Assembly (NCBI RefSeq): GCF_040958095.1
Contig: NC_091180.1
Location: forward strand, 4,018,736 to 4,082,735
Source of the DNA: Procambarus clarkii
Lineage: Eukaryota > Arthropoda > Malacostraca > Decapoda > Cambaridae
Reading direction: 5' to 3'
DNA: 64,000 nt
Positions 11,801-26,680 of this stretch are shown in pieces (the stretch's first letter is position 1; the number at the start of each line of letters is the position of its first letter). The translations under genes and the position numbers were made by a program. The notes under the pieces are model-generated. The model had not been told where the DNA came from. It did no database searches and was given only the letters and a program-made list of their open reading frames with translations.

Positions 11801-14800
11801 ATTTGAAGGCCAAATCACATATCGTGAGAAAACATAAAGTAGTATCGAAATATTGGTAAAAACGAATATATATTCGTAAAATCACACTACTTGAATAACG
11901 TGAAAAAAGTCACTATATTACCATATTTGAGGATTTTAACTTCAAATCATAGAGCGAGGTTTCGTATTATTTAGATCCAAGAAAAGACATATGACAATGT
12001 AGTTTCAAATACAAATGATAAAAATCAATGTATTTTCATTAGAATTAACTAAAATGTTCCTGATTTTCCGTTTATATTACCGATGGAAGATGTACACGTA
12101 AAACCGCTCTAATCCGGCTGAAACGTCGATATATGCAATAAAAACAGAACTTCTCCCCTTTCCAATATCTTACTCAGTATTTTAACGAAAAACAAATATT
12201 TGATTGAAAATGAAGTGTTTAAGGTTAATGTCTAATCAATTATGTGTTTGCATCATTTTTATCGTATATTTAATGAATTAATAGCAATAAACTGAAAATT
12301 CACAAAAACGTGGAAAAACAGAAAAATATTGCCTAATTCGATGATATTTTGTTTATATCACATAAAGGAAAAAAGGATAATAAACGTCAAAATATTGCTG
12401 AATTCGATGATTTTAGTACGAAACTAAATGCAAGAAAACTTGCTTAAAATGCAATATAATGCGAAAATCTGAGATTTGAAGGCCAAATCACATATCGTGA
12501 TACTACATGAAATAGTATCGAAATATTGGTAAAAATGAATATATTTACGTAATATCAAACTACATGAAAAACGTGAAAAAAGTCATTATTATACCAAATT
12601 TGAGGATTTTAACTTCGAATCATAGAGCGACGTTTCGTATTTTTTAGACCCTAGAAAAGACGTGTGAAGATGTTGCTTCCAATACAAATTATAAAAATCA
12701 ATGTGTTTTCATTAAATTAACTAAAATGTTCCTGATTTTCGGTTTATATTACCGATGGAAGATGTACACGTAAAACCGTTCTAATCCGGCTGAAACGTCG
12801 ATATATGCAATAAAAACAGAACTTCTCCTCTTTTCAATATCTTAGTCAGTATTTTAACGAGAAACAAATAGATGATTGAAAATGAAGTATTTAAGGTTAT
12901 TTTCTGATCAATTATGTGTTTGCATAATTTTTATCGTATATTTAATGAATTATTAATAATAAACTGAAAATTCACAAAAACGTGGTAAAACGGCCTACTT
13001 CGATGATATTTTGTTTAAATTACATAAAGGAAAAGGGGATGATAAAGGTCAAACTATTGCTAAATTCGATGATTTTTACTACAAAACAAAATGCAAGAAA
13101 ACTTGCTTAGCGATGCAAAATTTGCGAAATTCTGAGATTTGAAGGCCAAATCACATATCATGAGAAAACATGAAGTAGTATCGAAATATTGGTAAAAACG
13201 AATATATATACGTAAAATCACACTACATGAATAACGTGAAAAAAGTCACTATATTACCATATTTGAGGATTTTAACTTCAAATCATAGAGCGAGGTTTCG
13301 TATTATTTAGATCCAAGAAAAGACATACGACAATGTTGTTTCAAATACAAATGATAAAAATCAATGTGTTTTCATTAGAATTAACTAAAATGTTCCTGAT
13401 TTTCCGTTTATATTACCGATGGAAGATGTACACGTAAAACCGCTCTAATCCGGCTGAAACGTCGATATATGCAATAAAAACAGAACTTCTCCCATTTCCA
13501 ATATCTTACTCAGTATTTTAACGAGAAACAAATAGTTGATTGAAAGTGAAGTGTTTAAGGTTAATGTCTAATCAATTATGTGTTTGCATCGTTTTTATCG
13601 TATATTTAATGAATTAATAGCAATAAACTGAAAATTCACAAAAACGTGGAAAACAGCAAAATATTGCCTAATTCGATGATATTTTGTTTATATCACATAA
13701 AGGAAAAGGGGATGATAAACGTCAAAGTATTGCTGAATTCGATGATTTTTAGTACGAAACAAAATGCAAGAAAACTTGCTTAAAATGCAATATTATGCGA
13801 AAATCTGAGATTTGAAGGCCAAATCACATATCGTGATACTACATGAAATAGTATCGAAATATTGGTAAAAATGAATATATTTACGTAATATCAAACTACA
13901 TGAAAAACGTGAAAAAGTCATTATTATACCAAATTTGAGGATTTTAACTACGAATCATAGAGCGACGTTTCGTATTTTTTAGACCCTAGAAAAGACGTAT
14001 GAAGATGTTGCTTCCAATACAAATGATAAAAATCAATGTGTTTTCATTAAATTAACTAAAATGTTCCTGATTTTCGGTTTATATTACCGATGGAAGATGT
14101 ACACGTAAAACCGTTCTAATCCGGCTGAAACGTCGATATATGCAATAAAAACAGAACTTCTCCTCTTTTCAATATCTTAGTCAGTATTTTAACGAGAAAC
14201 AAATAGATGATTGAAAATGAAGTATTTAAGGTTATTTTCTGATCAATTATGTGTTTGCATAATTTTTATCGTATATCTAATGAATTAATAATAATAAACT
14301 GAAAATTCACAAAAACGTGGTAAAACGGCCTACTTCGATGATATTTTGTTTAAATTTCATAAAGGAAATGGGGATGATAAAGGTCAAACTATTGCTAAAT
14401 TCGATGATTTTTAGTACAAAACAAAATGCAAGAAAACTTGCTTAGCGATGCAAAATTTGCGAAATTCTGAGATTTGAAGGCCAAATCACATATCATGAGA
14501 AAACATGAAGTAGTATCGAAATATTGGTAAAAACGAATATATATACGTAAAATCACACTACATGAATAACGTGAAAAAAGTCACTATATTACCATATTTG
14601 AGGATTTTAACTTCAAATCATAGAGCGAGGTTTCGTATTATTTAGATCCAAGAAAAGACATACGACAATGTTGTTTCAGATACAAATGTTAAAAATCAAT
14701 GTGTTTTCATTAGAATTAACTAAAATGTTCCTGATTTTCCGTTTATATTACCGATGGAAGATGTACACGTAAAACCGCTCTAATCCGGCTGAAACGTCGA

Positions 14801-15929
14801 TATATGCAATAAAAACAGAACTTCTCCCATTTCCAATATCTTACTCAGTATTTTAACGAGAAACAAATAGTTGATTGAAAGTGAAGTGTTTAAGGTTAAT
14901 GTCTAATCAATTATGTGTTTGCATCATTTTTATCGTATATTTAATGAATTAATAGCTATAAACTGAAAATTCACAAAAACGTGGAAAACAGCAAAATATT
15001 GCCTAATTCGATGATATTTTGTTTATATCACATAAAGGAAAAGGGGATGATAAACGTCAAAGTATTGCTGAATTCGATGATTTTTAGTACGAAACAAAAT
15101 GCAAGAAAACTTGCTTAAAATGCAATATTATGCGAAAATCTGAGATTTGAAGGCCAAATCACATATCGTGATACTACATGAAATAGTATCGAAATATTGG
15201 TAAAAATGAATATATTTATTTAATATCAAACTACATGAAAAAAGTCATTATTATACCAAATATGAGGATTTTAACTTCCAATCATAGAGCGACGTTTCGT
15301 ATTTTTTAGACCCTAGAAAAGACGTATAAAGATGTTGCTTCCAATACAAATGATAAAAATCAATGTGTTTTCATTAAAATTAACTAAAATGTTCCTGATT
15401 TTTGGTTTATATTACCGATGAAAGATTTATACGTAAAACCGTTCTAATCCGGCTGAAACGTCGATATATGCAATAAAAACAGAACTTCTCCTCTTTTCAA
15501 TATCTTACACAGTATTTTAACGAGAAACAAATAGATGATTGAAAATGAAGTATTTAAGGGTATTTTCTGATCAATTATGTGTTTGCATAATTTTTATCGT
15601 ATATTTAATGAATTAATAACAATAAACTGAAAATTCACAAAAACGTGGTAAAACGGCCTAATTCGATGATATTTTGTTTAAATTACATAAAGGAAAAGGG
15701 GATGATAAAGGTCAAAATATTGCTAAATTCGATGATATTTAGTACAAAACAAAATGCAAGAAAACTTGCTTAGAGATGCAAAATTTGCGAAATTCTGAGA
15801 TTTGAAGGCTAAATCACATATCGTTGGAAAACATGAAGTAGTATCGAAATATTGGTAAAAAAGGATATGTATACGTAAAATCACACTACATGAATAACGT
15901 GAAAAAAGTCACTATATTTCCATATTTGA
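8366..15929 (+). repeat. A satellite, ~667-bp monomers, + arm (about 11 monomers)
   Basis: The marker GCTGAAACG recurs at 8,771, 9,443, 10,107, 10,780, 11,443, 12,117, 12,789, 13,453, 14,124, 14,788 and 15,452, i.e. every 663-674 bp. Two monomer types mostly alternate: one with AGATCCAAGAAAAG and GTTGATTGAAA, the other with AGACCCTAGAAAAG and ATGATTGAAA, giving a ~1,335-bp dimer. A longer period is also visible: about 9.0-10.5 kb matches 12.36-13.9 kb at an offset of about 3,346 bp. Monomers are AT-rich and carry a conserved GCAAGAAAACTTGC inverted repeat. No ORF of note. Confidence 0.97.
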
Positions 15930-17469
15930 AATTACGACATTTTATAACGAAAACATGACAAATACTGCAAACGGCTATGGATCACATTTTGCCCAAACTC
16001 TCCCTTCAGTTTTCAAAATATCCCAAACATCCCAAATTCGACTCATGAGCTATATTTTGGAGCCAAATTCTGGCTCTCTGCATGTATTCGCAGTTTGAAA
16101 TTACTACTTTTTATACCGAAAATATGCCAATTACTGAGAGCAGCGATGGATCACATTTAATTTTGCACAAGCCCTCCCTGCAGTTTTTAAAATATAGCAA
16201 ACATCCAAAATTGGACGCTTGAGCCATATTTTGGAGCCAAATTCTGGCTCTCGGCACATATTCGCAGTTTGAAATTACGACATTTTTTACAGAAAATATG
16301 TCAATTACTGAGAGCAGCAATAGGCCACATTTTGCCCAAACCCTCCTCTTGCAGTTTTCAAAATATAGCAAACATCCCAAATTCGACGCTTGAGCCATAT
16401 TTTGGAGCCAAATTCTGGCTCTCTGCGCGTATTCGCAGTTTGAAATTACGAATTTTATACCGAAAATATGCCAATTACTGAAAGCGGCGATGGATCACAT
16501 TTTGCTAAAACCCTCCCTGCTGTTTCCAAAATATCCCAAACATCCTAAATTCAGCGCTTGAGCCATATTTTGGAGCCAAATTCTAGCTCTCTGCACGTAT
16601 TCGCAGTGTGAATTTACGACTTTTTATACTGAAAATATGTCAATTACTGAGAGCGGCAATGGATCACATTTTGCCCAAACCATCCCTGTAGTTTTCAAAA
16701 TATCCCAAACATTCCAAGTTCGACCCTTGAGAATTCTTTTGGAGCTAAATTCTGGCTCTCTGCACGTATTCGCAGTTTGAAATTACGACTTTTTATCCCA
16801 AACATTCCAAATTTGACGCTTGAAAATTAGCCAATTACTAAAAGCAGCGATGGATCATATTTTGCCCAAACCCCCCGGCAGTTTGCAAAATATCCAAAAC
16901 ATCCCAAATTCGACCCATGAGCTATATTTTGGAGCCAAATTCTGGCTCTCTGCACGTATTCGCTGTTTGAAATTACGACATTTTATAACGAAAACATGAC
17001 AATTACTGAAAACGGCAATGGATCACATTTTACCCAAACCCTCCCTGCAGTTTTCAATATATCCCAAACATCCCAAATTCGACGCTTGAGCCATATTTTG
17101 GAGCCAAATTCGGGCTCTCTGTACGTATTAGCATTTTGAAATTATGACATTTTATAAAGAAAATATGCCAATTACTGAGTACAGCGGTGGATCACATTTT
17201 GTCTAAGCCCTCCCTGCAGTTTTCAAAATATCCCAAACATCCCAAATTCGAACCTTGATCCATATTTTAGAGCCAAATTTTGGCTTTCTGCATGTATTCG
17301 CCGTTTGAAATTACGACTTTTTATACCGAAAATGTGCCAATTACTGAAAGCAGCGAAAAGTCACATTTTGCCCAAACCCTCCCTGCAGTTTTCAAAATAT
17401 CCCAAACATCCCAAATTCGACCCTTGAGCTATATTTTGGAGCCAAATTCTGGCTCTCTGCACGTATTCC
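15930..17469 (+). repeat. B satellite, central array of about nine ~169-bp units
   Basis: Units begin near 16,068, 16,245, 16,423, 16,585, 16,753, 16,943, 17,113, 17,281 and 17,450 (marker GGCTCTCTGCACGTATTCGC, with variants), preceded by a partial unit. Spacing is mostly 162-190 bp. Units are diverged by several percent. One (about 16,780-16,850) is rearranged, with an extra TCCCAAACATTCCAAATTTG. All units have the same + orientation, so the centre itself is not a palindrome. The left junction with arm A shares the five bases TTTGA (15,925-15,929). Confidence 0.93.
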
Positions 17470-20400
17470 TTCAGCCGGATTAGACCGGTTTTACGTGTAC
17501 ATCTTCCATCGGTAATATAAACGGAAAATCAGGAACATTTTAGTTAATTCTAATGAAAACACATTGATTTTTATCATTTGTATTTGAAACAACATTTTCA
17601 TATGTCTTTTCTTGGATCTAAATAATACGAAACCTCGCTCTATGATTTGAAGTTAAAATCCTCAAATATGGAAATATAGTGACTTTTTTCACGTTATTCA
17701 TGTAGTGTGAATTTACGTATATATATTCGTTTCTACCAATATTTCGATACTACTTCATGTTTTCCCACGATATGTGATTTAGCCTTCAAATCTCAGAATT
17801 TCGCAAATTTTGCATCTCTAAGCAAGTTTTCTTGCATTTTGTTTTGTACTAAATATCATCGAATTTAGCAATATTTTGACCTTTATCATCCCCTTTTCCT
17901 TTATGTAATTTAAACAAAATATCATCGAATTAGGCCGTTTTACCACGTTTTTGTGAATTTTCAGTTTATTGTTATTAATTCATTAAATATACGATAAAAA
18001 TTATGCAAACACATAATTGATCAGAAAATAACCTTAAATACTTCATTTTCAATCATCTATTTGTTTCTCGTTAAAATACTGAGTAAGATATTGAAAAGAG
18101 GAGAAGTTCTGTTTTTATTGCATATATCGACTTTTCAGCCGGATTAGAACGGTTTTACGTGTACATCTTCCATCGGTAATATAAACTGAAAATCAGGAAC
18201 ATTTTAGTTAATTCTAATGAAAACACATTGATTTTTATCATTTGTATTTGAAACAACATTGTCATATGTCTTTTCTTTTAACTAAATAATACGAAACCTC
18301 GCTCTATGATTTGAAGTTAAAATCCTCAAATATGGTAATATAGTGACTTTTTTCACGTTATTCATGTAGTGTGATTTTACGTATATATATTCTTTTTTAC
18401 CAATATTTCGATACTACTTCATGTTTTCCCACGATATGTGATTTAGCCTTCAAATCTCAGAATTTCGCAAACTTTGCATCTCTAAGCAAGTTTTCTTGCA
18501 TTTTGTTTTGTACTAAAAATCATACAATTAAGCAATATTTTGACCTTTATCATCCCCTTTTCCTTTATGTGATTTAAACAAAATATCATCGAATTAGGCC
18601 ATTTTTCCACGTTTTTGTAAATTTTCAGTTTATTGTTATTAATTCATTAAATATACGATAAAAATTATGCAAACACATAATTGATCAGAAAATACCCTTA
18701 AATACTTCATTTTCAATCATCTATTTGTTTCTCGTTAAAATACTGTGTAAGATATTGAAAAGAGGAGAAGTTCTGTTTTTATTGCATATATCGACGTTTC
18801 AGCCGGATTAGAACGGTTTTACGTATAAATCTTTCATCGGTAATATAAACCAAAAATCAGGAACATTTTAGTTAATTTTAATGAAAACACATTGATTTTT
18901 ATCATTTGTATTGGAAGCAACATCTTTATACGTCTTTTCTAGGGTCTAAAAAATACGAAACGTCGCTCTATGATTGGAAGTTAAAATCCTCAAATTTGGT
19001 ATAATAATGACTTTTTTCACGTTTTTCATGTAGTTTGATATTAAATAAATATATTCATTTTTACCAATATTTCGATACTCTTTCATGTAGTATCACGATA
19101 TGTGATTTGGCCTTCAAATCTCAGAATTTCGCAAATTTTGCATCGCTAAGCAAGATTTCTTGCATTTTGTTTTGTACTAAAAATCATCGAATTTAGCAAT
19201 ATTTTGACCTTTATCATCCCCTTTTCCTTTATGTGATTTAAACAAAATATCATCGATTTAGGCGGTTTTTCCACGTTTTTGTGAATTTTCAGTTTATTGT
19301 TAATAATTCATTAAATATACGATAAAAGTTATGCAAACACATAATTGATCATAAAATAACCTTAAAAACTTCTTTTTCAATCATCTATTTGTTTCTCGTT
19401 AAAATACTGAGTAAGATATTGAAAAGAGGAGAAGTTCTGTTTTTATTGCATATATCGACGTTTCAGCTGGATTAGAACGGTTTTACGTGTACATCTTCCA
19501 TCAGTAATATAAACCGAAAATCAGGAACATTTTAGTTAATTTTAATGAAAACACATTGATTTTTATCATTTGTGTTGGAAGCAACATCTTTATACGTCTT
19601 TTCTAGGGTCTAAAAAATACGAAACGTCGCTCTATGATTGGAAGTTAAAATCCTCAAATTTGGTATAATAATGACTTTTTTCACGTTTTTCATGTAGTTT
19701 GATATTAAATAAATATATTCATTTTTACCAATATTTCGATACTATTTCATGTAGTATCACGATATGTGATTTGGCCTTCAAATCTCAGATTTTCGCATAA
19801 TATTTTCATTTTAAGCAAGTTTTCTTGCATTTTGTTTCGTACTAAAAATTATCGAATTCAGCAATACTTTGACGTTTATCATCCCCTTTTCCTTTATGAG
19901 ATATAAACAAAATATCATCGAATTAGGCAATATTTTGCTGTTTTCCACGTTTTTGTGAATTTTCAGTTTATTGCTATTTATTCATTAAATATACGATAAA
20001 AATGATGCAAACACATAATTGATTAGACATTAACCTTAAACACTTCACTTTCAATCAACTATTTGTTTCTCGTTAAAATACTGAGTAAGATATTGGAAAG
20101 GGGAGAAGTTCTGTTTTTATTGCATATATCGACGTTTCAGCCGGATTAGAGCGGTTTTACGTGTACATCTTCCATCGGTAATATAAACGGAAAATCAGGA
20201 ACATTTTAGTTAATTCTAATGAAAACACATTGATTTTTATCATTTGTATTTGAAACAACATTGTCGTATGTCTTTTCTTGGATCTAAATAATACGAAACC
20301 TCGCTCTATGATTTGAAGTTAAAATCCTCAAATATGGTAATATAGTGACTTTTTTCACGTTATTCATGTAGTGTGATTTTACGTATATATATTCGTTTTT

Positions 20401-20744
20401 ACCAATATTTCGATACTACTTCATGTTTTCTCACGATATGTGATTTGGCCTTCAAATCTCAGTATTTCGCAAATTTTGCATCGCTAAGCAAGTTTTCTTG
20501 CATTTTGTTTTGTACTAAAATCATCGAATTTAGCAATATTTTGACCTTTATTATCCCCTTTTCCTTTATGTAATTTAAACAAAATATCATCGAATTAGGC
20601 CGTTTTACCACGTTTTTGTGAATTTTCAGTTTATTGTTATTAATTCATTAAATATACGATAAAAATTATGCAAACACATAATTGATCAGAAAATAACCTT
20701 AAATACTTCATTTTCAATCATCTATTTGTTTCTCGTTAAAATAC

Positions 20745-23700
20745 TGAGTAAGATATTGAAAAGAGGAGAAGTTCTGTTTTTATTGCATATATCGACTTTT
20801 CAGCCGGATTAGAACGGTTTTACGTGTACATCTTCCATCGGTAATATAAACTGAAAATCAGGAACATTTTAGTTAATTCTAATGAAAACACATTGATTTT
20901 TATCATTTGTATTTGAAACAACATTGTCATATGTCTTTTCTTTTAACTAAATAATACGAAACCTCGCTCTATGATTTGAAGTTAAAATCCTCAAATATGG
21001 TAATATAGTGACTTTTTTCACGTTATTCATGTAGTGTGATTTTACGTATATATATTCTTTTTTACTAATATTTCGATACTACTTCATGTTTTCCCACGAT
21101 ATGTGATTTAGCCTTCAAATCTCAGAATTTCGCAAAATTTGCATCTCTAAGCAAGTTTTCTTGCATTTTGTTTTGTACTAAAAATCATACAATTAAGCAA
21201 TATTTTGACCTTTATCATCCCCTTTTCCTTTATGTGATTTAAACAAAATATCATCGAATTAGGCCATTTTTCCACGTTTTTGTAAATTTTCAGTTTATTG
21301 TTATTAATTCATTAAATATACGATAAAAATTATGCAAACACATAAGTGATCAGAAAATACCCTTAAATACTTCATTTTCAATCATCTATTTGTTTCTCGT
21401 TAAAATACTGTGTAAGATATTGAAAAGTGGAGAAGTTCTGTTTTTATTGCATATATCGACGTTTCAGCCGGATTAGAACGGTTTTACGTATAAATCTTCC
21501 ATCGGTAATATAAACCGAAAATCAGGAACATTTTAGTTAATTTTAATGAAAACACATTGATTTTTATGATTTGTATTGGAAGCAACATCTTTATACGTCT
21601 TTTCTTGGGTCTAAAAAATACGAAACGTCGCTCTATGATTGGAAGTTAAAATCCTCAAATTTGGTATAATAATGACTTTTTTCACGTTTTTCATGTAGTT
21701 TGATATTAAATAAATATATTCATTTTTACCAATATTTCGATACTATTTCATGTAGTATCACGATATGTGATTTGGCCTTCAAATCTCAGAATTTCGCAAA
21801 ATTTGCATCTCTAAGCAAGTTTTCTTGTATTTTGTTTTGTACTAAAAATCATACAATTAAGCAATATTTTGACCTTTATCATCCCCTTTTCCTTTATGTG
21901 ATTTAAACAAAATATCATCGAATTAGGCCATTTTTCCGCGTTTTTGTAAATTTTCAGTTTATTGTTATTAATTCATTAAATATACGATAAAAATTATGCA
22001 AACACATAAGTGATCAGAAAATACCCTTAAATACTTCATTTTCAATCATCTATTTGTTTCTCGTTAAAATACTGAGTAAGATATTGAAAAGAGGAGAAGT
22101 TCTGTTTTTATTGCATATATCGACTTTTCAGCCGGATTAGAACGGTTTTACGTGTACATCTTCCATCGGTAATATAAACTGAAAATCAGGAACATTTTAG
22201 TTAATTCTAATGAAAACACATTGATTTTTATCATTTGTATTTGAAACAACACTGCCATATGTCTTTTCTTTTAACTAAATAATACGAAACGTCGCTCTAT
22301 GATTTGAAGTTAAAATCCTCAAATATGGTAATATAGTGACTTTTTTCACGTTATTCATGTAGTGTGATTTTACGTATATATATTCTTTTTTACCAATATT
22401 TCGATACTACTTCATGTTTTCCCACGATATGTGATTTAGCCTTCAAATCTCAGAATTTCGCAAAATTTGCATCTCTAAGCAAGTTTTCTTGCATTTTGTT
22501 TTGTACTAAAAATCATACAATTAAGCAATATTTTGACCTTTATCATCCCCTTTTCCTTTATGTGATTTAAACAAAATATCATCGAATTAGGCCATTTTTC
22601 CACGTTTTTGTAAATTTTCAGTTTATTGTTATTAATTCATTAAATATACGATAAAAATTATGCAAACACATAAGTGATCAGAAAATACCCTTAAATACTT
22701 CATTTTCAATCATCTATTTGTTTCTCGTTAAAATACTGTGTAAGATATTGAAAAGTGGAGAAGTTCTGTTTTTATTGCATATATCGACGTTTCAGCCGGA
22801 TTAGAACGGTTTTACGTATAAATCTTCCATCGGTAATATAAACCGAAAATCAGGAACATTTTAGTTAATTTTAATGAAAACACATTGATTTTTATCATTT
22901 GTATTGGAAGCAACATCTTTATACGTCTTTTCTAGGGTCTAAAAAATACGAAACGTCGCTCTATGATTGGAAGTTAAAATCCTCAAATTTGATATAATAA
23001 TGACTTTTTTCACGTTTTTCATGTAGTTTGATATTAAATAAATATATTCATTTTTACCAATATTTCGATACTATTTCATGAAGTATCACGATATGTGATT
23101 TGGCCTTCAAATCTCAGAATTTCGCAAAATTTGCATCTCTAAGCAAGTTTTCTTGTATTTTGTTTTGTACTAAAAATCATACAATTAAGCAATATTTTGA
23201 CCTTTATCATCCCCTTTTCCTTTATGTGATTTAAACAAAATATCATCGAATTAGGCCATTTTTCCACGTTTTTGTAAATTTTCAGTTTATTGTTATTAAT
23301 TCATTAAATATACGATAAAAATTATGCAAACACATAAGTGATCAGAAAATACCCTTAAATACTTCATTTTCAATCATCTATTTGTTTCTCGTTAAAATAC
23401 TGAGTTAGATATTGAAAAGAGGAGAAGTTCTGTTTTTATTGCATATATCGACTTTTCAGCCGGATTAGAACGGTTTTACGTGTACATCTTCCATCGGTAA
23501 TATAAACTGAAAATCAGGAACATTTTAGTTAATTCTAATGAAAACACATTGATTTTTATCATTTGTATTTGAAACAACACTGTCATATGTCTTTTCTTTT
23601 AACTAAATAATACGAAACCTCGCTCTATGATTTGAAGTTAAAATCCTCAAATATGGTAATATAGTGATTTTTTTCACGTTATTCATGTAGTGTGATTTTA

Positions 23701-26680
23701 CATATATATATTCTTTTTTACCAATATTTCGATACTACTTCATGTTTTCCCACGATATGTGATTTAGCCTTCAAATCTCAGAATTTCGCAAAATTTGCAT
23801 CTCTAAGCAAGTTTTCTTGCATTTTGTTTTGTACTAAAAATCATACAATTAAGCAATATTTTGACCTTTATCATCCCCTTTTCCTTTATGTGATTTAAAC
23901 AAAATATCATCGAATTAGGCCATTTTTCCACGTTTTTGTAAATTTTCAGTTTATTGTTATTAATTCATTAAATATACGATAAAAATTATGCAAACACATA
24001 AGTGATCAGAAAATACCCTTAAATACTTCATTTTCAATCATCTATTTGTTTCTCGTTAAAATACTGTGTAAGATATTGAAAAGTGGAGAAGTTCTGCTTT
24101 TATTGCATATATCGACGTTTCAGCCGGATTAGAACGGTTTTACGTATAAATCTTCCATCGGTAATATAAACCGAAAATCAGGAACATTTTAGTTAATTTT
24201 AATGAAAACACATTGATTTTTATCATTTGTATTGGAAGCAACATCTTTATACGTCTTTTCTAGGGTCTAAAAAATACGAAACGTCGCTCTATGATTGGAA
24301 GTTAAAATCCTCAAATTTGATATAATAATGACTTTTTTCACGTTTTTCATGTAGTTTGATATTAAATAAATATATTCATTTTTACCAATATTTCGATACT
24401 ATTTCATGTAGTATCACGATATGTGATTTGGCCTTCAAATCTCAGAATTTCGCAAAATTTGCATCTCTAAGCAAGTTTTCTTGTATTTTGTTTTGTACTA
24501 AAAATCATACAATTAAGCAATATTTTGACCTTTATCATCCCCTTTTCCTTTATGTGATTTAAACAAAATATCATCGAATTAGGCCATTTTTCCACGTTTT
24601 TGTAAATTTTCAGTTTATTGTTATTAATTCATTAAATATACGATAAAAATTATGCAAACACATAAGTGATCAGAAAATACCCTTAAATACTTCATTTTCA
24701 ATCATCTATTTGTTTCTCGTTAAAATACTGAGTAAGATATTGAAAAGAGAAGTTCTGTTTTTATTGCATATATCGACTTTTCAGCCGGATTAGAACGGTT
24801 TTACGTGTACATCTTCCATCGGTAATATAAACTGAAAATCAGGAACATTTTAGTTAATTCTAATGAAAACACATTGATTTTTATCATTTGTATTTGAAAC
24901 AACACTGCCATATGTCTTTTCTTTTAACTAAATAATACGAAACCTCGCTCTATGATTTGAAGTTAAAATCCTCAAATATGGTAATATAGTGACTTTTTTC
25001 ACGTTATTCATGTAGTGTGATTTTACGTATATATATTCTTTTTTACCAATATTTCGATACTACTTCATGTTTTCCCACGATATGTGATTTAGCCTTCAAA
25101 TCTCAGAATTTCGCAAAATTTGCATCTCTAAGCAAGTTTTCTTGCATTTTGTTTTGTACTAAAAATCATACAATTAAGCAATATTTTGAGATTTATCATC
25201 CCCTTTTCCTTTATGTGATTTAAACAAAATATCATCGAATTAGGCCATTTTTCCACGTTTTTGTAAATTTTCAGTTTATTGTTATTAATTCATTAAATAT
25301 ACGATAAAAATTATGCAAACACATAAGTGATCAGAAAATACCCTTAAATACTTCATTTTCAATCATCTATTTGTTTCTCGTTAAAATACTGTGTAAGATA
25401 TTGAAAAGTGGAGAAGTTCTGTTTTTATTGCATATATCGACGTTTCAGCCGGATTAGAACGGTTTTACGTATAAATCTTCCATCGGTAATATAAACCGAA
25501 AATCAGGAACATTTTAGTTAATTTTAATGAAAACACATTGATTTTTATCATTTGTATTGGAAGCAACATCTTTATACGTCTTTTCTAGGGTCTAAAAAAT
25601 ACGAAACGTCGCTCTATGATTGGAAGTTAAAATCCTCAAATTTGATATAATAATGACTTTTTTCACGTTTTTCATGTAGTTTGATATTAAATAAATATAT
25701 TCATTTTTACCAATATTTCGATACTATTTCATGTAGTATCACGATATGTGATTTGGCCTTCAAATCTCAGAATTTCGCAAAATTTGCATCTCTAAGCAAG
25801 TTTTCTTGTATTTTGTTTTGTACTAAAAATCATACAATTAAGCAATATTTTGACCTTTATCATCCCCTTTTCCTTTATGTGATTTAAACAAAATATCATC
25901 GAATTAGGCCATTTTTCCACGTTTTTGTAAATTTTCAGTTTATTGTTATTAATTCATTAAATATACGATAAAAATTATGCAAACACATAAGTGATCAGAA
26001 AATACCCTTAAATACTTCATTTTCAATCATCTATTTGTTTCTCGTTAAAATACTGAGTTAGATATTGAAAAGAGGAGAAGTTCTGTTTTTATTGCATATA
26101 TCGACTTTTCAGCCGGATTAGAACGGTTTTACGTGTACATCTTCCATCGGTAATATAAACTGAAAATCAGGAACATTTTAGTTAATTCTAATGAAAACAC
26201 ATTGATTTTTATCATTTGTATTTGAAACAACACTGTCATATGTCTTTTCTTTTAACTAAATAATACGAAACCTCGCTCTATGATTTGAAGTTAAAATCCT
26301 CAAATATGGTAATATAGTGACTTTTTCACGTTATTCATGTAGTGTGATTTTACATATATATATTCTTTTTTACCAATATTTCGATACTACTTCATGTTTT
26401 CCCACGATATGTGATTTAGCCTTCAAATCTCAGAATTTCGCAAAATTTGCATCTCTAAGCAAGTTTTCTTGCATTTTGTTTTGTACTAAAAATCATACAA
26501 TTAAGCAATATTTTGACCTTTATCATCCCCTTTTCCTTTATGTGATTTAAACAAAATATCATCGAATTAGGCCATTTTTCCACGTTTTTGTAAATTTTCA
26601 GTTTATTGTTAATAATTCATTAAATATACGATAAAAGTTATGCAAACACATAATTGATCAGAAAATAACCTTAAAAACTT
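20745..26680 (-). repeat. 1,328-bp dimeric higher-order repeat block
   Basis: Monomers with CGACTTTTCAGCC (20,801, 22,129, 23,457, 24,782, 26,110) alternate with CGACGTTTCAGCC (21,465, 22,793, 24,121, 25,446, 26,773). Same-type copies are 1,328 bp apart, except one 3-bp deletion at about 24,746 (GAAAAGAGAAGTTC). Copies are nearly identical. Boundaries are estimated to about 50 bp from where the alternating variants stop. Confidence 0.88.

Noticed and set aside
16111..17483. Short open frames of 60-95 codons in the B satellite as small genes
   Set aside because: They are copies of one satellite stretch, differ by stops and shifts between units, and occur on both strands.
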